Shown piece by piece: positions 35,668 through 44,276 of a stretch of 64,000 nucleotides of DNA. The DNA is from Firmicutes bacterium CAG:345. Its GTDB lineage: Bacteria; Bacillota_I; Bacilli_A; RFN20; CAG-288. Positions within the stretch are counted from its first letter, which is position 1, and each line of letters begins with the position of its first letter. The translations under genes and the position numbers were made by a program. The notes under the pieces were generated by a model that was not told where the DNA came from, ran no database searches, and saw only the letters and a list, made by a program, of their open reading frames with translations. The stretch spans positions 62,001 through 126,000 of the forward strand of contig FR893384.1 of assembly GCA_000433315.1 (NCBI GenBank), in the 5' to 3' direction.

Positions 35668-36291
35668 ATGAAACTAAAATACACAGAAATCCTAAAAAAA
35701 ATTAATCAACAATCCAACAAACTGGTCCTTGAGTATGATAAAGATATAGAGGACATCCTAAAGGCTTATCCCCTTTATTTGAAATTTATCGCTGACAAAT
35801 TGCAATTGAAAAAAAAGATTGAAGAAAAATATAAGCATCTTTATGCGGGAAATATCGAAGCTTTTAACCTATATTTAGAAAGTTTAGCTTCTGATTTGGT
35901 CTTTTCAAAAAATGATAAAAATAAAGAACTTAGTCAAGCGATAAAAAAAGAAATAACAACATTCTATAAAGAAAATTATCCTACTATCAAAGATGACCTT
36001 TTAAAAGAATTAGAAAAACACACTCATATTATTTCTGATTTTTTAAATGCTTTTAATATCGAAAAAAATTTTATTAAAGCAGATATTTTAAATCTTGAAT
36101 TTTTTATGGGCTTTAAAATTTCTTTAAAAGTCACTTTAAACCTTGACGATTATTTAAAAGAAATTTTAACCGATAAAGTTATTTATGATAATCCAGATAA
36201 TTGTTGTGGATTTTGTAATCCTGAAATTTATCATGATGATACCATGCTTTTTAGTGGTATCACCGAAGATGAATTTTATTCCTGGTATTAA
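35668..36291 (+). CDS. Soluble helical protein, unknown function
   Basis: 207 residues, no signal or membrane span. Lys/Glu/Leu-rich helices dominate (IKDDLLKELEKHTHIISDF). A Cys cluster CCGFC close to the C terminus, ahead of NPEIYHDDTM, might bind a metal. I recognise no family. It stands alone with its own promoter. Confidence 0.65.
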   Translation: MKLKYTEILKKINQQSNKLVLEYDKDIEDILKAYPLYLKFIADKLQLKKKIEEKYKHLYAGNIEAFNLYLESLASDLVFSKNDKNKELSQAIKKEITTFYKENYPTIKDDLLKELEKHTHIISDFLNAFNIEKNFIKADILNLEFFMGFKISLKVTLNLDDYLKEILTDKVIYDNPDNCCGFCNPEIYHDDTMLFSGITEDEFYSWY

Positions 36292-36395
36292 AAATAGAAT
36301 TTTAAACTTTACAAAAATTTAGCTGTTATAAATTAATTTAAGAAAAGCAGCTATTTTTTTGTTGACTAATTTTCAATTAATGTTTGCAATTAAAT

Positions 36396-36409
36396 TGTAA
36401 GCGATTACA
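36396..36409 (+). promoter_or_regulatory. cre site (CcpA operator), perfect match
   Basis: TGTAAGCGATTACA matches all 14 positions of TGWAANCGNTNWCA and is part of the 16-base palindrome TTGTAAGCGATTACAA. It lies 11 bases before the start of the leucine-rich-repeat lipoprotein gene; TTGACT at 36362-36367 is a candidate -35 upstream. Binding here would block transcription when a preferred sugar is present (family knowledge). Confidence 0.6.
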
Positions 36410-36420
36410 AAGGATGTTTT

Positions 36421-37731
36421 ATGAAAAAAATTAATATTTTATTACCAATTCTTGTCTTTCTACCTTTAACTAATTGTAGTTCTGGGTCTTTTAATCCGAA
36501 TGACAATCAACCTGATGCAACTTTGCACTCCGATGATTTTTATTACTCTGTTTCTTATGACAAAGTAATTTTAGAGGGTTTTACAACTTACAATGATGAA
36601 GTTACTATTCCTAAAAAGATCGATGGTAAAGTTGTCTATGCCTTTTCTAATAATTTTTTAGAAAAAAGTTTCGATCACAAGATTCATTTTGAAGATGGAT
36701 TTGATTATGAATCAATTTTTTTCAAAAATTAGAAAAATAAAAAGCACTATGTGTTCTTTTCAAGAAGTATATTTTCAAACATTTCTGATTATTGGTATGG
36801 TGATATTGATGAAAATTATTATAAAAATGTAAAAGTACTGGTTTCTAATTATTTATACAGGTATCAAAAAATTTCTTATCTTCCAGAAAATACTATAAGA
36901 ATTAAAAGTGGTGTTCTTGATTATATAAATAATGATTTAGATAAATACACTACTTATTTAGATGGAGCTTATTATTTCGGTTCTCAATCTAATCCTTATC
37001 TCTGTTTATTTAAATTTGATGATTTGAATGCTTCTTCTTTTAATATTCTTCATGATACCAAATTGATTTATTCTTCCGCTTTTAAAAATTCTAATCTTTC
37101 TAGTATCTATATTCCTGAAAATATTGTTTCTATTGGAGAATCTGTTTTTGAAAATTGTTCTAATCTTAAAACTGTTGAATTTGCTGCTAATTCCCCTATT
37201 ACAACTTTAGAATATTCTCTTTTTAAAAATTGTAATAATCTCGAATATGTTAAAAATATTAATAATATTTTAAAAATTGAATCAAGAGTTTTTGAAGGTT
37301 GTACAAATTTAAAAGAATTTGTTTTACCAGATAATATTGAAAGTGTTGGAAATAGTATTTTATATAACGGAAACAAAAATTTATTTACAAAATTTGAAAA
37401 AGGCTATTATTTAGGAACTAAAACTAATCCTTATTTATGGCTGGTTGATCTTGAAGATAAAGATATCTCCACATTAACAATAAATAAAGATACTAAATAC
37501 CTTGCACCTTATTCTTGTGCCTATACGACAAAATTGAAAGAATTAATAGTACCAAGCAATATAGAAGAAATTGGACATGGAGCTTTTTATAACTCAAAAG
37601 CTTTAGAAAAAGTGACATTTGAAGATGGCGTAAAAAAGATAGATGATAAAGCATTTATGCGTTCAGAAAACCTAAAACAAACTAAATTTACTAATACCAT
37701 AAACACAATAGGTGAAGCTGCGTTTGTTTAA
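36421..37731 (+). pseudogene. BspA-like leucine-rich-repeat (LRR_5) lipoprotein, amber-interrupted and truncated by the mobile element
   Basis: Signal MKKINILLPILVFLPLTNC (Cys 19) opens a protein that reads in one frame to 37728 except for a TAG at 36730-36732. After the TAG the same frame continues with KNKKHYVFFSRSIFSN and then typical BspA/LRR_5 repeats: SIGESVFENCSNLKTVEF, KIESRVFEGCTNLKEFVL, EIGHGAFYNSKALEKVTF, KIDDKAFMRSENLKQTKF. The last repeat stops at TIGEAAFV, in the middle of a unit, exactly where element-type sequence begins, so the 3' part has been removed to the far side of the element. A GTG at 36751 could restart translation but has no ribosome binding site. The intact protein would be a surface adhesin-like lipoprotein. 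Confidence 0.8.
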
Positions 37732-37765
37732 CCTCGCACGAACACTTTTTAGTAGTAAAAAGCAT
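37720..37765. mobile_element. Probable left attachment junction (attL)
   Basis: Host LRR coding sequence ends within about 37720-37731 and the serine recombinase gene ends at 37770, so the crossover lies between. A seven-base hairpin CTTTTTA / TAAAAAG sits at 37745-37762. No tRNA is involved. The core dinucleotide cannot be fixed without the other end. Confidence 0.6.
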
Positions 37766-37769
37766 AGTT

Positions 37770-39341
37770 TTATCCTCTAATTTCAATTAAAACGGGCATT
37801 TTTTGAGTTTCCTTGAACTTTGGTTCGAGGATTTTTTTATTCATACCCTTAAAGATATCGTTATCGACGAAGATTTTAGTCGTATAAATAAGAGAACCCC
37901 GAAGGCTTTCACCTTCAGGGCTCTCGTCTTTATCGTATTCAATTGGTTTGGGGGTAATGGGTGTATCTACATAGTGTAGCATAATTTCGATACGGTCATC
38001 GCTGTACACATACACTTTTTCGACGAGCAATTCAATCATCATTTCAGGCTCTTGCTCGACGGCTTTCTTCAGATAGTTTTCAATAGTTTTTTTATCCAAA
38101 ACTGTTTTTTCTTGCATACGCTCGAAAATGAGTTTTTCTTGTAAGTCCTTGCGAGTGGTTTCAAGTTCTTGCAAACGGTCTTTTGTCGTGTCGGTAATAA
38201 TGCCTTGTTCGATGGCGTTCATAATGTTGTTTATGGATTTGTTTATCCGCAATAACTCTTTTTCAATAGTCTTAACAGGATTATCGCCTAATAGTTTTGC
38301 ATTATGCTGTTTGTATATCTCGTCAACGATTACGGTTAAGTTTTTACCCGTCAACGTTTCTTGCAAGGCTTTAAGAACAATGCTTTCGAGTAAGTCTTTT
38401 TTAATGAACTTTGCATTACAATTTTTTCTATCGCTCGCATTCCAACATTTGTAATACTTGGAAACTTTACCGGACTTCGACGTTCCGCTGTAAGAGGTCA
38501 TTCTTGTGCCGCATTCTCCGCAATAAACTCTTTTTCGGAGCAGATAGGAATAGTCCGGAATATGATTTCCGTATCGGTTAGCGTCTATTTTTGCTTTACA
38601 ACGCTCGAATAATTCCTTGTCTATGATTTTCGGGTAAATGTTATCGTAAACTTCGCCATGTATTTCATATCTTCCCGTATATTTTTCACTATGGAGAATA
38701 ACGTAAATATTTGCGGCGCTGAAAGGCTTGCCGCGATAGAGGATACCGCGTTCCGCAAAACTTATAGCAATTTCGTTACCGCGTTCACCGGCGGCGTATC
38801 TCTCGAAGATTTCTTTTACCACAGGACCTTCTTCGCTGTGGATAAAAACTTTTTTCTTTTCGGTGTAGTAACCGTAATTGAGTTTCCCTGCACAATGCAG
38901 TCCTTTTATTCGAGTTTCTCTCTGTCCACGTCTTGTTTTCTGAGATAATTCCTCGCTGTAATATTGGTTCATACCTTCGAGCAAACTTTCCAACAGTATG
39001 CCTTCGGGACTGTCGGGAATATTCTCCATAGCGGACAGAATTTTAATGCCGTTGTCTTTCAGGCGTTTTCTGTGCATAGCCATTTCAAACTTGTTACGGC
39101 TGAATCTGTCTAATTTGTAGACGAGAACGAAATCGAATTGCTTTTTATCGCTGTCCTTCAACATTTTTTGAAATTCTTCACGATTGTCGTTCGTTCCCGT
39201 AGTTGCTCTGTCTATGTATTGATTAACGATTAAAATACCGTTTCTTTCGGCATAATCGTTACATACACGGACTTGTCCTTCGATGGATTGTTCTGTTTGT
39301 CTGTCGCTCGAATAACGGGCGTAGATGACCGCTGTCTTCAT
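37770..39341 (-). CDS. Large serine recombinase (integrase)
   Basis: 523 residues from the ATG at 39341, which has AGGAGG upstream; an 18-codon longer reading lacks a binding site. The resolvase domain has YARYSSDRQ with the catalytic Ser and the YKLDRFSRN and IEGQ motifs. Next are the recombinase domain (about 155-280, GLHCAGKLNYGYY), a zinc ribbon with YCGECGTRM and KCWNASDRKNC, and a coiled-coil region (LLRINKSINNIMNAIEQGI). It integrates and, with a directionality factor, excises the element. It reads outward toward attL, the usual arrangement. I see no obvious excisionase beside it. Confidence 0.95.
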   Translation of the reverse strand: MKTAVIYARYSSDRQTEQSIEGQVRVCNDYAERNGILIVNQYIDRATTGTNDNREEFQKMLKDSDKKQFDFVLVYKLDRFSRNKFEMAMHRKRLKDNGIKILSAMENIPDSPEGILLESLLEGMNQYYSEELSQKTRRGQRETRIKGLHCAGKLNYGYYTEKKKVFIHSEEGPVVKEIFERYAAGERGNEIAISFAERGILYRGKPFSAANIYVILHSEKYTGRYEIHGEVYDNIYPKIIDKELFERCKAKIDANRYGNHIPDYSYLLRKRVYCGECGTRMTSYSGTSKSGKVSKYYKCWNASDRKNCNAKFIKKDLLESIVLKALQETLTGKNLTVIVDEIYKQHNAKLLGDNPVKTIEKELLRINKSINNIMNAIEQGIITDTTKDRLQELETTRKDLQEKLIFERMQEKTVLDKKTIENYLKKAVEQEPEMMIELLVEKVYVYSDDRIEIMLHYVDTPITPKPIEYDKDESPEGESLRGSLIYTTKIFVDNDIFKGMNKKILEPKFKETQKMPVLIEIRG

Positions 39342-39381
39342 TGGAAGCCTCCTTGTATTAGCTTTTGAGCACATTTTAACC

Positions 39382-39418
39382 TTCAAACCGGACACTTTTT
39401 TACCGGTTTGAAATTATT
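39382..39418 (+). terminator. Inverted repeat with T run
   Basis: Ten-base perfect inverted repeat TTCAAACCGG / CCGGTTTGAA, then ATTATTTTTTG. It lies upstream of the recombinase start on its minus strand, so it may also work as an operator or recombinase binding site. A related sequence (CAAACAGGACA / TGTCCGGTTTG) is at 43565-43591. Confidence 0.5.
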
Positions 39419-39786
39419 TTTTGCTCTTTTAGCAATTTTTTGCTTTGATCTGTCTTTCGACAACCACGAAAAATCAGAAAAAGGCGCGGCAGTCAAGCGG
39501 TATAAACAATAAGAGGCTTACGGCAAAAAAATATTGTCGTTTAAGTTATATGAATTTGAGTTTTAAGCCATATTTTTTTAACTTGACGGCAAGACTTTTT
39601 CTGATACGCAAAAAAAAGAGAAAGACATTGTAATCGAGCATATTGAAATGGACACTAAAACTATTCGTCTAAAAAACAATAAAGGACCGAACGAATATTT
39701 AGTCGAAGAATAGTGAAATATTTGATATTTGCGGATATGCCAACAAAAACATTTTGTATTTATGGGGAAAAGTCCACCAAAAGTTA
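39419..39786. other. Spacer between recombinase and AAA ATPase genes
   Basis: No intact gene supported. It contains the short remnant described at 39582-39713. Confidence 0.4.
39582..39713 (+). pseudogene. Possible gene remnant
   Basis: An open stretch of 43 codons after a stop, without a proper start, reads DGKTFSDTQKKEKDIVIEH and ends KGPNEYLVEE. The composition is protein-like, so it may be the tail of a lost gene. Family not recognised. Confidence 0.25.
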
Positions 39787-39815
39787 TTGATTTTTAGATT
39801 GAAGTATGCTATAAT
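39787..39815 (+). promoter_or_regulatory. Promoter of the AAA ATPase gene
   Basis: TTGATT, 17-base spacer, TATAAT preceded by TGC (also an extended -10). GGAGG precedes the start codon at 39845. Confidence 0.75.
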
Positions 39816-39844
39816 CCTAATATAAAAAGTTTCGGAGGCGAGAT

Positions 39845-41170
39845 ATGGTACTAAAACGCAAGATATACAAAAGTTTTTTGGATTGGAAGGCAAATTGGGC
39901 GGGCAAAAGAGCTTTGCTTGTTCAAGGTGCAAGACGAATCGGGAAATCGACGATTGTAGAAGAATTTGCAAAAAACGAGTATGAAACATATATACTTATA
40001 AATTTTCAGTCAGATCTCGGTAAAGTAGAACAACTTTTTAAGAACGACATTTCCGATCTCGATACTTTTTTCCGAAATCTATCGTTGTTATACGGAAAAA
40101 GGCTGATAGAAAGAAAATCATTGATTATATTTGACGAAGTTCAACTGTTTCCGCTTGCAAGACAGTCTATAAAACAACTTGTTGCCGACGGAAGATACGA
40201 TTATATCGAAACGGGTTCGCTCATAACGTTAAAGCAGAACGTGGAAAAGATTTTGATTCCGAGCGAAGAGAAGTCTATAAATATGTATCCGCTCGATTTT
40301 GAGGAGTTTTTGTGGGCAAGAGGCGATACCATTACGGCGGATATTATCATAGACTGTTTTTTGAATTTGAAACCGTTAGGGCAAGTTGCACATAGAAAAG
40401 TTTTGAAAGATTTTATGTTATACGTTGCAGTCGGCGGTATGCCGCAAGCGGTTATAGAACTCATAGAATCGAATGATTTTTCGCGCGTTGACGAAGTAAA
40501 ACGAGATATTCTTAAACTGTACAGAGATGATTTGAAGAAGTTGGATTTGAAATATCACTTTTCTACGTCGCTTATATTAGATGCCGTTCCGTCGGAATTG
40601 TCTACTCAAAGCAAATTGTTCCGTTCGGTGGCAATAGGCAAGAACAGCAGAGCGTCTAAAACGTATAGTTCGTATGAAGCAATCAAAGATTCTATGATAG
40701 TAAATATTGCTAATAATTGCACCGATCCGAGCGTTGGGCTGAACAGAACTAAAGATTATTCGACTCAAAAAATTTATATGGGCGATACGGGACTTTTGGT
40801 AACGTCGATTTTCGCAGATTCCAAGTTGCCCATAGAACAATCGATTTATAAGCAACTTATAGTAGATAAACTCGGCGTAAATATCGGAATGGTAATGGAA
40901 AACGTCGTTGCGCAAGCACTGGTTTGTTCCGGATATGAGTTGTTTTTCCATAGATTTGACAGATACGAAGTAGATTTTTTGCTTACGTCGGGCAAAAAAT
41001 TGTTGCCTATCGAGGTTAAATCGTCATCGTATAGTACGCATAAATCGCTGGATAAATTTCAAGAAAAGTATTCGGATAGAGTTAAAAACTCTTATGTTAT
41101 TTACAGTAAAGACGTTAAAAGAGAAGGTACCACAACTTATATTCCGTTTTATATGACAATGTTCTTATAA
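39845..41170 (+). CDS. AAA_14/DUF4143-type ATPase
   Basis: 441 residues. Walker A GARRIGKST near residue 30 (family usual GARQVGKTT), Walker B LIIFDEVQLFP, sensor YIETGSLITL and a C-terminal DUF4143 nuclease-like part with VDFLL and LPIEVKSS (the E-V-K core of PD-(D/E)XK folds). These proteins are common in bacteria and archaea; function is largely unknown, with roles in DNA mobility or defence proposed. It carries its own promoter and forms a likely operon with the WYL regulator 39 bases downstream. Confidence 0.85.
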   Translation: MVLKRKIYKSFLDWKANWAGKRALLVQGARRIGKSTIVEEFAKNEYETYILINFQSDLGKVEQLFKNDISDLDTFFRNLSLLYGKRLIERKSLIIFDEVQLFPLARQSIKQLVADGRYDYIETGSLITLKQNVEKILIPSEEKSINMYPLDFEEFLWARGDTITADIIIDCFLNLKPLGQVAHRKVLKDFMLYVAVGGMPQAVIELIESNDFSRVDEVKRDILKLYRDDLKKLDLKYHFSTSLILDAVPSELSTQSKLFRSVAIGKNSRASKTYSSYEAIKDSMIVNIANNCTDPSVGLNRTKDYSTQKIYMGDTGLLVTSIFADSKLPIEQSIYKQLIVDKLGVNIGMVMENVVAQALVCSGYELFFHRFDRYEVDFLLTSGKKLLPIEVKSSSYSTHKSLDKFQEKYSDRVKNSYVIYSKDVKREGTTTYIPFYMTMFL

Positions 41171-41209
41171 TGGCGGACTAGAAAAAACTTCAGTAAAAAG
41201 GCAGAAAAT

Positions 41210-42190
41210 ATGGCAAAGAACACGGATAGTTCGATTAAATTATTAGTCTTATACGACATACTGCTAAAATCGACGGACGAAGAACACGCTCTTTCGACGA
41301 ATGAAATCATAGAAGAATTGAAAAAGCGCGGCATTTCCGTTTCGAGAAAAGTTTTGCCGTCGGATATAGACTTGCTGAATAAATATGGGTATGAAATCTG
41401 TTCGTATGTAAAGAAATCGCGGTATTATTATGCCGTGCATCAACTTTTCGATACGGCGGAAATTACAATGCTGACAGACGTAATAAAAGCGTCAAAACTC
41501 ACTGAAACAAGAAAAGAAACGATTATAAACAAGTTGTATTCCACGATAGGAATTTACAAAAACGCCGATAACACGGACAATATCATTTTCTTGGATTCTA
41601 AAAAGCACGGTAATTCGAGCATTATTTACAATATCGACGCCATAGAAACGGCAATAAAACAAAAGAAAAAGGTGTCGTTCTTGTATTATCATCTGGACGA
41701 AAATAAAAAGAAAGTCTATCATAGGGATAAAAAGCGTTACGTTTTCAATCCGCTGTCATTGATATGGAGCAAGGATAATTACTATCTGCTTTGTTACGAC
41801 GACAGGCACGACGGAACTTCTCGTTACAGAATAGATAAAATGGAAGATGTTACGGTGGAAGCCGAGCCGATACTTGAAAAAGAAGAGTTCAACAATTTCG
41901 ATTCGGAAACGTATAGAAAGCAAATCTTTTCAATGTTCGGCGGAGAACTCGAAGAAGTTACTATACAATTCGATAAAGAACTTTTGAGCGATATATACGA
42001 TAAATTCGGCACGGATATAGAGATACAACGGAAGTATGGCGGCGCGTTGGAAACCACGCTTTCGGTTCAGGTAAGCAAAACGTTCTTCTTATGGATTGTA
42101 GGAACTTTAGGAAAGGTAAAAATAATCGAGCCGAATAACGTAAATGAAAGGTTCGACTCATTCGTAAAAGAAATAACGGATAATTATTGA
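41210..42190 (+). CDS. WYL-domain transcriptional regulator
   Basis: 326 residues: N-terminal winged helix (about 1-65, LSTNEIIEELKKRGISVSRKVLPSDIDLL), middle WYL domain with KKKVSFLYYHLD and RYVFNPLSLIWSKDNYYLLCYD, and a C-terminal WCX region. WYL proteins sense nucleic acids or nucleotides and often control mobile-element or defence genes. Following the AAA ATPase, it may regulate that gene. A strong terminator follows. Confidence 0.88.
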   Translation: MAKNTDSSIKLLVLYDILLKSTDEEHALSTNEIIEELKKRGISVSRKVLPSDIDLLNKYGYEICSYVKKSRYYYAVHQLFDTAEITMLTDVIKASKLTETRKETIINKLYSTIGIYKNADNTDNIIFLDSKKHGNSSIIYNIDAIETAIKQKKKVSFLYYHLDENKKKVYHRDKKRYVFNPLSLIWSKDNYYLLCYDDRHDGTSRYRIDKMEDVTVEAEPILEKEEFNNFDSETYRKQIFSMFGGELEEVTIQFDKELLSDIYDKFGTDIEIQRKYGGALETTLSVQVSKTFFLWIVGTLGKVKIIEPNNVNERFDSFVKEITDNY

Positions 42191-42195
42191 TATGG

Positions 42196-42224
42196 AAAGC
42201 GGTTCATTCGTGAGCCGCTTTTTC
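42196..42224 (+). terminator. Terminator after the WYL gene
   Basis: AAAGCGG / CCGCTTT stem, inner TCA/TGA pairs around a TTCG loop, then TTTTTCG. Confidence 0.85.
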
Positions 42225-42270
42225 GTATATAAAAATTTTTAATGTGTCGCTTAATCGGGACAGGTAGTTG

Positions 42271-42299
42271 TTGTAATCGATTTGTCTTTATGATATAAT
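42271..42299 (+). promoter_or_regulatory. Promoter of the LexA/S24-type repressor gene
   Basis: TTGTAA, 17-base spacer, TATAAT; 39 bases ahead of the start codon. Confidence 0.75.
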
Positions 42300-42338
42300 T
42301 CAAACACGAAAATAATTTCGCCCCTTGGAGAAACACCT

Positions 42339-42953
42339 ATGAGAGCAAAGAATGAAGATACAAAGATAAGGATATATGAGTATATCAACGAATACATAAA
42401 AAATAATCGGGTAAGCCCGACGATAAACGAGATAGCAAAAAACGCCGGTTGTGCCGTATCGACCGCATATAAATTTTTGGAACGCTTAAAAGACGAAGGG
42501 CTTATAGATACGGCTGGGCGAGGACGAATAACTTCTTCGGTAAATAATTGGGAAATGGGATATGCTCCGATTCTCGGAATGGTTGCGTGCGGAAAGCCGA
42601 AACTTGCGGTAGAAGATATTCAAGGGTATTTGCCGCTCAATATGGATTATTTCGGCAAAGGCGAATACTTTTTGTTGGTGGCAAGCGGCGAATCGATGAT
42701 AAATGCCGATATAAAAGACGGAGATTTAGTTCTTATACGCAAGCAAAACACTTTTGAAAACGGACAAATAGCGGTAGTGCTTACGGAAAGCGATTGCTCG
42801 GACGAAAGTATGGCAACTTTGAAAAGAGTGTATCGGGATGATAAGAATAAGCGTTTTCGATTGCATCCCGAAAACGATAATATGAAAGATTTTTATGTCG
42901 AGAATATAGACGTAATCGGTATAGCCGTCAAGGTAATCAAAGACGTGATATAA
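42339..42953 (+). CDS. LexA-like repressor with S24 self-cleavage domain
   Basis: 204 residues. Winged helix at 1-65 (SPTINEIAKNAGCAVSTAYKFL) then the S24 peptidase fold: predicted cleavage site in GMVACGKP (Cys-Gly instead of LexA's Ala-Gly), catalytic Ser in ASGESMINADI and catalytic Lys in ATLKRVYR. It probably represses element genes and is inactivated with RecA during DNA damage, as in phage repressors and ICE regulators. It has its own promoter and terminator. Either the host LexA or the element's switch could be meant; the location and codon use favour the element's switch. Confidence 0.88.
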   Translation: MRAKNEDTKIRIYEYINEYIKNNRVSPTINEIAKNAGCAVSTAYKFLERLKDEGLIDTAGRGRITSSVNNWEMGYAPILGMVACGKPKLAVEDIQGYLPLNMDYFGKGEYFLLVASGESMINADIKDGDLVLIRKQNTFENGQIAVVLTESDCSDESMATLKRVYRDDKNKRFRLHPENDNMKDFYVENIDVIGIAVKVIKDVI

Positions 42954-42955
42954 CA

Positions 42956-42983
42956 GCCGATTTTTCCCTTTTTCGGCTTTTAT
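42956..42983 (+). terminator. Terminator after the repressor gene
   Basis: AGCCGA / TCGGCT stem followed by TTTTATA. Confidence 0.6.
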
Positions 42984-43078
42984 ATAATAACGAACGCAAT
43001 TTCAGCCCCGAAGATTTTGTGTTTCGAGGTATAACGCCGTGGCTTACTTTGGTATAGGAATTCCCGACCGTATCGTAG

Positions 43079-43095
43079 GTTTGTCAAATACAAAC
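43079..43095. promoter_or_regulatory. Small inverted repeat, possible operator
   Basis: GTTTGT, CAAAT spacer, ACAAAC, overlapping a TTGTCA that could be a -35 box of the small-gene operon starting at 43133. A repressor site for the upstream LexA-like protein is a guess. Confidence 0.3.
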
Positions 43096-43132
43096 GGCAT
43101 TATATTACGGGAGAAAGGAGCAATAGAACGCT

Positions 43133-43345
43133 ATGGGAAGCATTAAATTGAAACCAAAAGCGATAAAAGTGGTTTGTAACAACTGTTTTCGAATAACTAC
43201 GGGTTATCGTGACGAGAACGGAGTTGTTAAGTACCAATGCACGCGATGCGGAGCAACAAGCGTATCGAAAGTAATGGGCAGAAGGCATGTTCAATTAGAC
43301 GTATATGCGCCTGCCGGACAAGAACTATTAGACGAGGATATGTAA
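43133..43345 (+). CDS. Small zinc-ribbon protein
   Basis: 70 residues with CNNC and CTRC about 23 residues apart, a classic zinc ribbon (VVCNNCFRITTGY and YQCTRCGATSVSKV). A basic, possibly DNA-binding tail follows. AAAGGAG lies upstream of the ATG. Many mobile elements carry such small regulators; its exact role is unknown. Confidence 0.75.
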   Translation: MGSIKLKPKAIKVVCNNCFRITTGYRDENGVVKYQCTRCGATSVSKVMGRRHVQLDVYAPAGQELLDEDM

Positions 43346-43462
43346 AACAATACAATTTAATACGGAATTGCGTAGGCTTATGGTCGGTCTGAAACAGGGG
43401 CAATGTAAAGCCATAGGATAAACAATTCTTTTCGGACGGTTAAACCAGACGTATATGAGAGG

Positions 43463-43524
43463 CCGCCGATAGACGATAGGATTTCTATAATTTTGTAGAG
43501 TCCGTCGTTTGTCGGCGGTCTTTT
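43463..43524 (+). terminator. Large terminator-like RNA hairpin
   Basis: Stem CCGCCGATAGACGA / TCGTTTGTCGGCGG of 14 pairs including G-U pairs, with a small internal TCTA/TAGA hairpin in the loop, then TCTTTTTCG. Stronger than needed for termination; 43346-43462 upstream has no gene and could be part of a structured RNA. Confidence 0.65.
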
Positions 43525-43637
43525 TCGTTTCAAGAAAAAATTAAAAAAATCAGAAAAAGTTTTTCAAACAGGACAAAAACTGTCCGGTTTGAGTTTTAGA
43601 CTAACGCCAAGAAAAGCGAAAGGAGGTGAAATCGGAT

Positions 43638-43967
43638 ATGACGGCAAGCGAACGCAGAAACGCGATCCTTGAAGATTTGTGTATGCGCAGATATGAAAAA
43701 GTAAGTAATCTTGCGTTTCAATTCGGCGTTTCGGAAAAAACGATCCGTCGCGACATTTTAACATTGTCGCTCGAATATCCGATTTACACCGCCCAAGGCA
43801 ACGGAGGCGGAATCTATGTAGACAAAAATTTCAGATTAGGTAGGGTTTATCTTAAAAACGAGCAACAGGAATTATTGGAAAGGCTTTTGCCGGGGCTTGA
43901 CGGCAAAGACGCCGAATTGATGAAAGCAATCTTAAAGACATTCGGGTTAGAAGGAGCAAAAAAATGA
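43638..43967 (+). CDS. DeoR-type HTH protein
   Basis: 109 residues from the ATG at 43638, with AGGAGG 11 bases upstream; GTG at 43626 is an alternative. The N-terminal DeoR winged helix reads RRNAILEDLCMRRYEKVSNLA with recognition helix EKTIRRDILTLS and the wing GNGGGIYVD. The typical sugar-binding domain is absent. Likely a regulator of the element. Its stop overlaps the next start. Confidence 0.75.
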   Translation: MTASERRNAILEDLCMRRYEKVSNLAFQFGVSEKTIRRDILTLSLEYPIYTAQGNGGGIYVDKNFRLGRVYLKNEQQELLERLLPGLDGKDAELMKAILKTFGLEGAKK

Positions 43968-44107
43968 CGAAGAAAGCGGAAACGGATTATACGGTCAAAG
44001 TCAACGGTATACCGAACTATGCGAATATACCGAAGGCTGTTTTAGAGCCGATAGCAAAGAAATTTCTCGAAAACATTCTGAAAGAACAACAAAAAAAGGA
44101 TAGGTGA
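43964..44107 (+). CDS. 47-residue protein
   Basis: Starts with an ATGA overlap to the DeoR-type gene and has AAGGAG upstream. It reads MTKKAETDYTVKVNG then IPNYANIPKAVLEPIAKKF, one amphipathic helix, with a Lys-rich end. Position within a string of coupled genes and composition support a real gene; function unknown. Confidence 0.6.
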   Translation: MTKKAETDYTVKVNGIPNYANIPKAVLEPIAKKFLENILKEQQKKDR

Positions 44108-44111
44108 AACT

Positions 44112-44261
44112 ATGGAAGACGTAAGAAACGGTTGCGACAAACTTGTCTGTCGCATAGATAAGTCGGAAAGACTCGTGGAAATCGTAATGAAAGGCTATAA
44201 AACGACGATATGTTTTAAGTTCGACGGAACGGTCGAAATCAAAAACGCGCAGACTGCGTAG
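44112..44261 (+). CDS. 49-residue protein
   Basis: Starts four bases after the preceding gene, behind AGGTGAAAC. It reads MEDVRNGCDKLVCRID, then a beta hairpin-like VEIVMKGYKTTICFKF and DGTVEIKN. Codon use fits the element. Function unknown. Confidence 0.55.
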   Translation: MEDVRNGCDKLVCRIDKSERLVEIVMKGYKTTICFKFDGTVEIKNAQTA

Positions 44262-44276
44262 TGTCTGAAATCATAT

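Noticed and set aside
39445..39633. Plus-strand frame of 62 codons after the recombinase
   Set aside because: No ribosome binding site and no protein-like pattern; probably chance.
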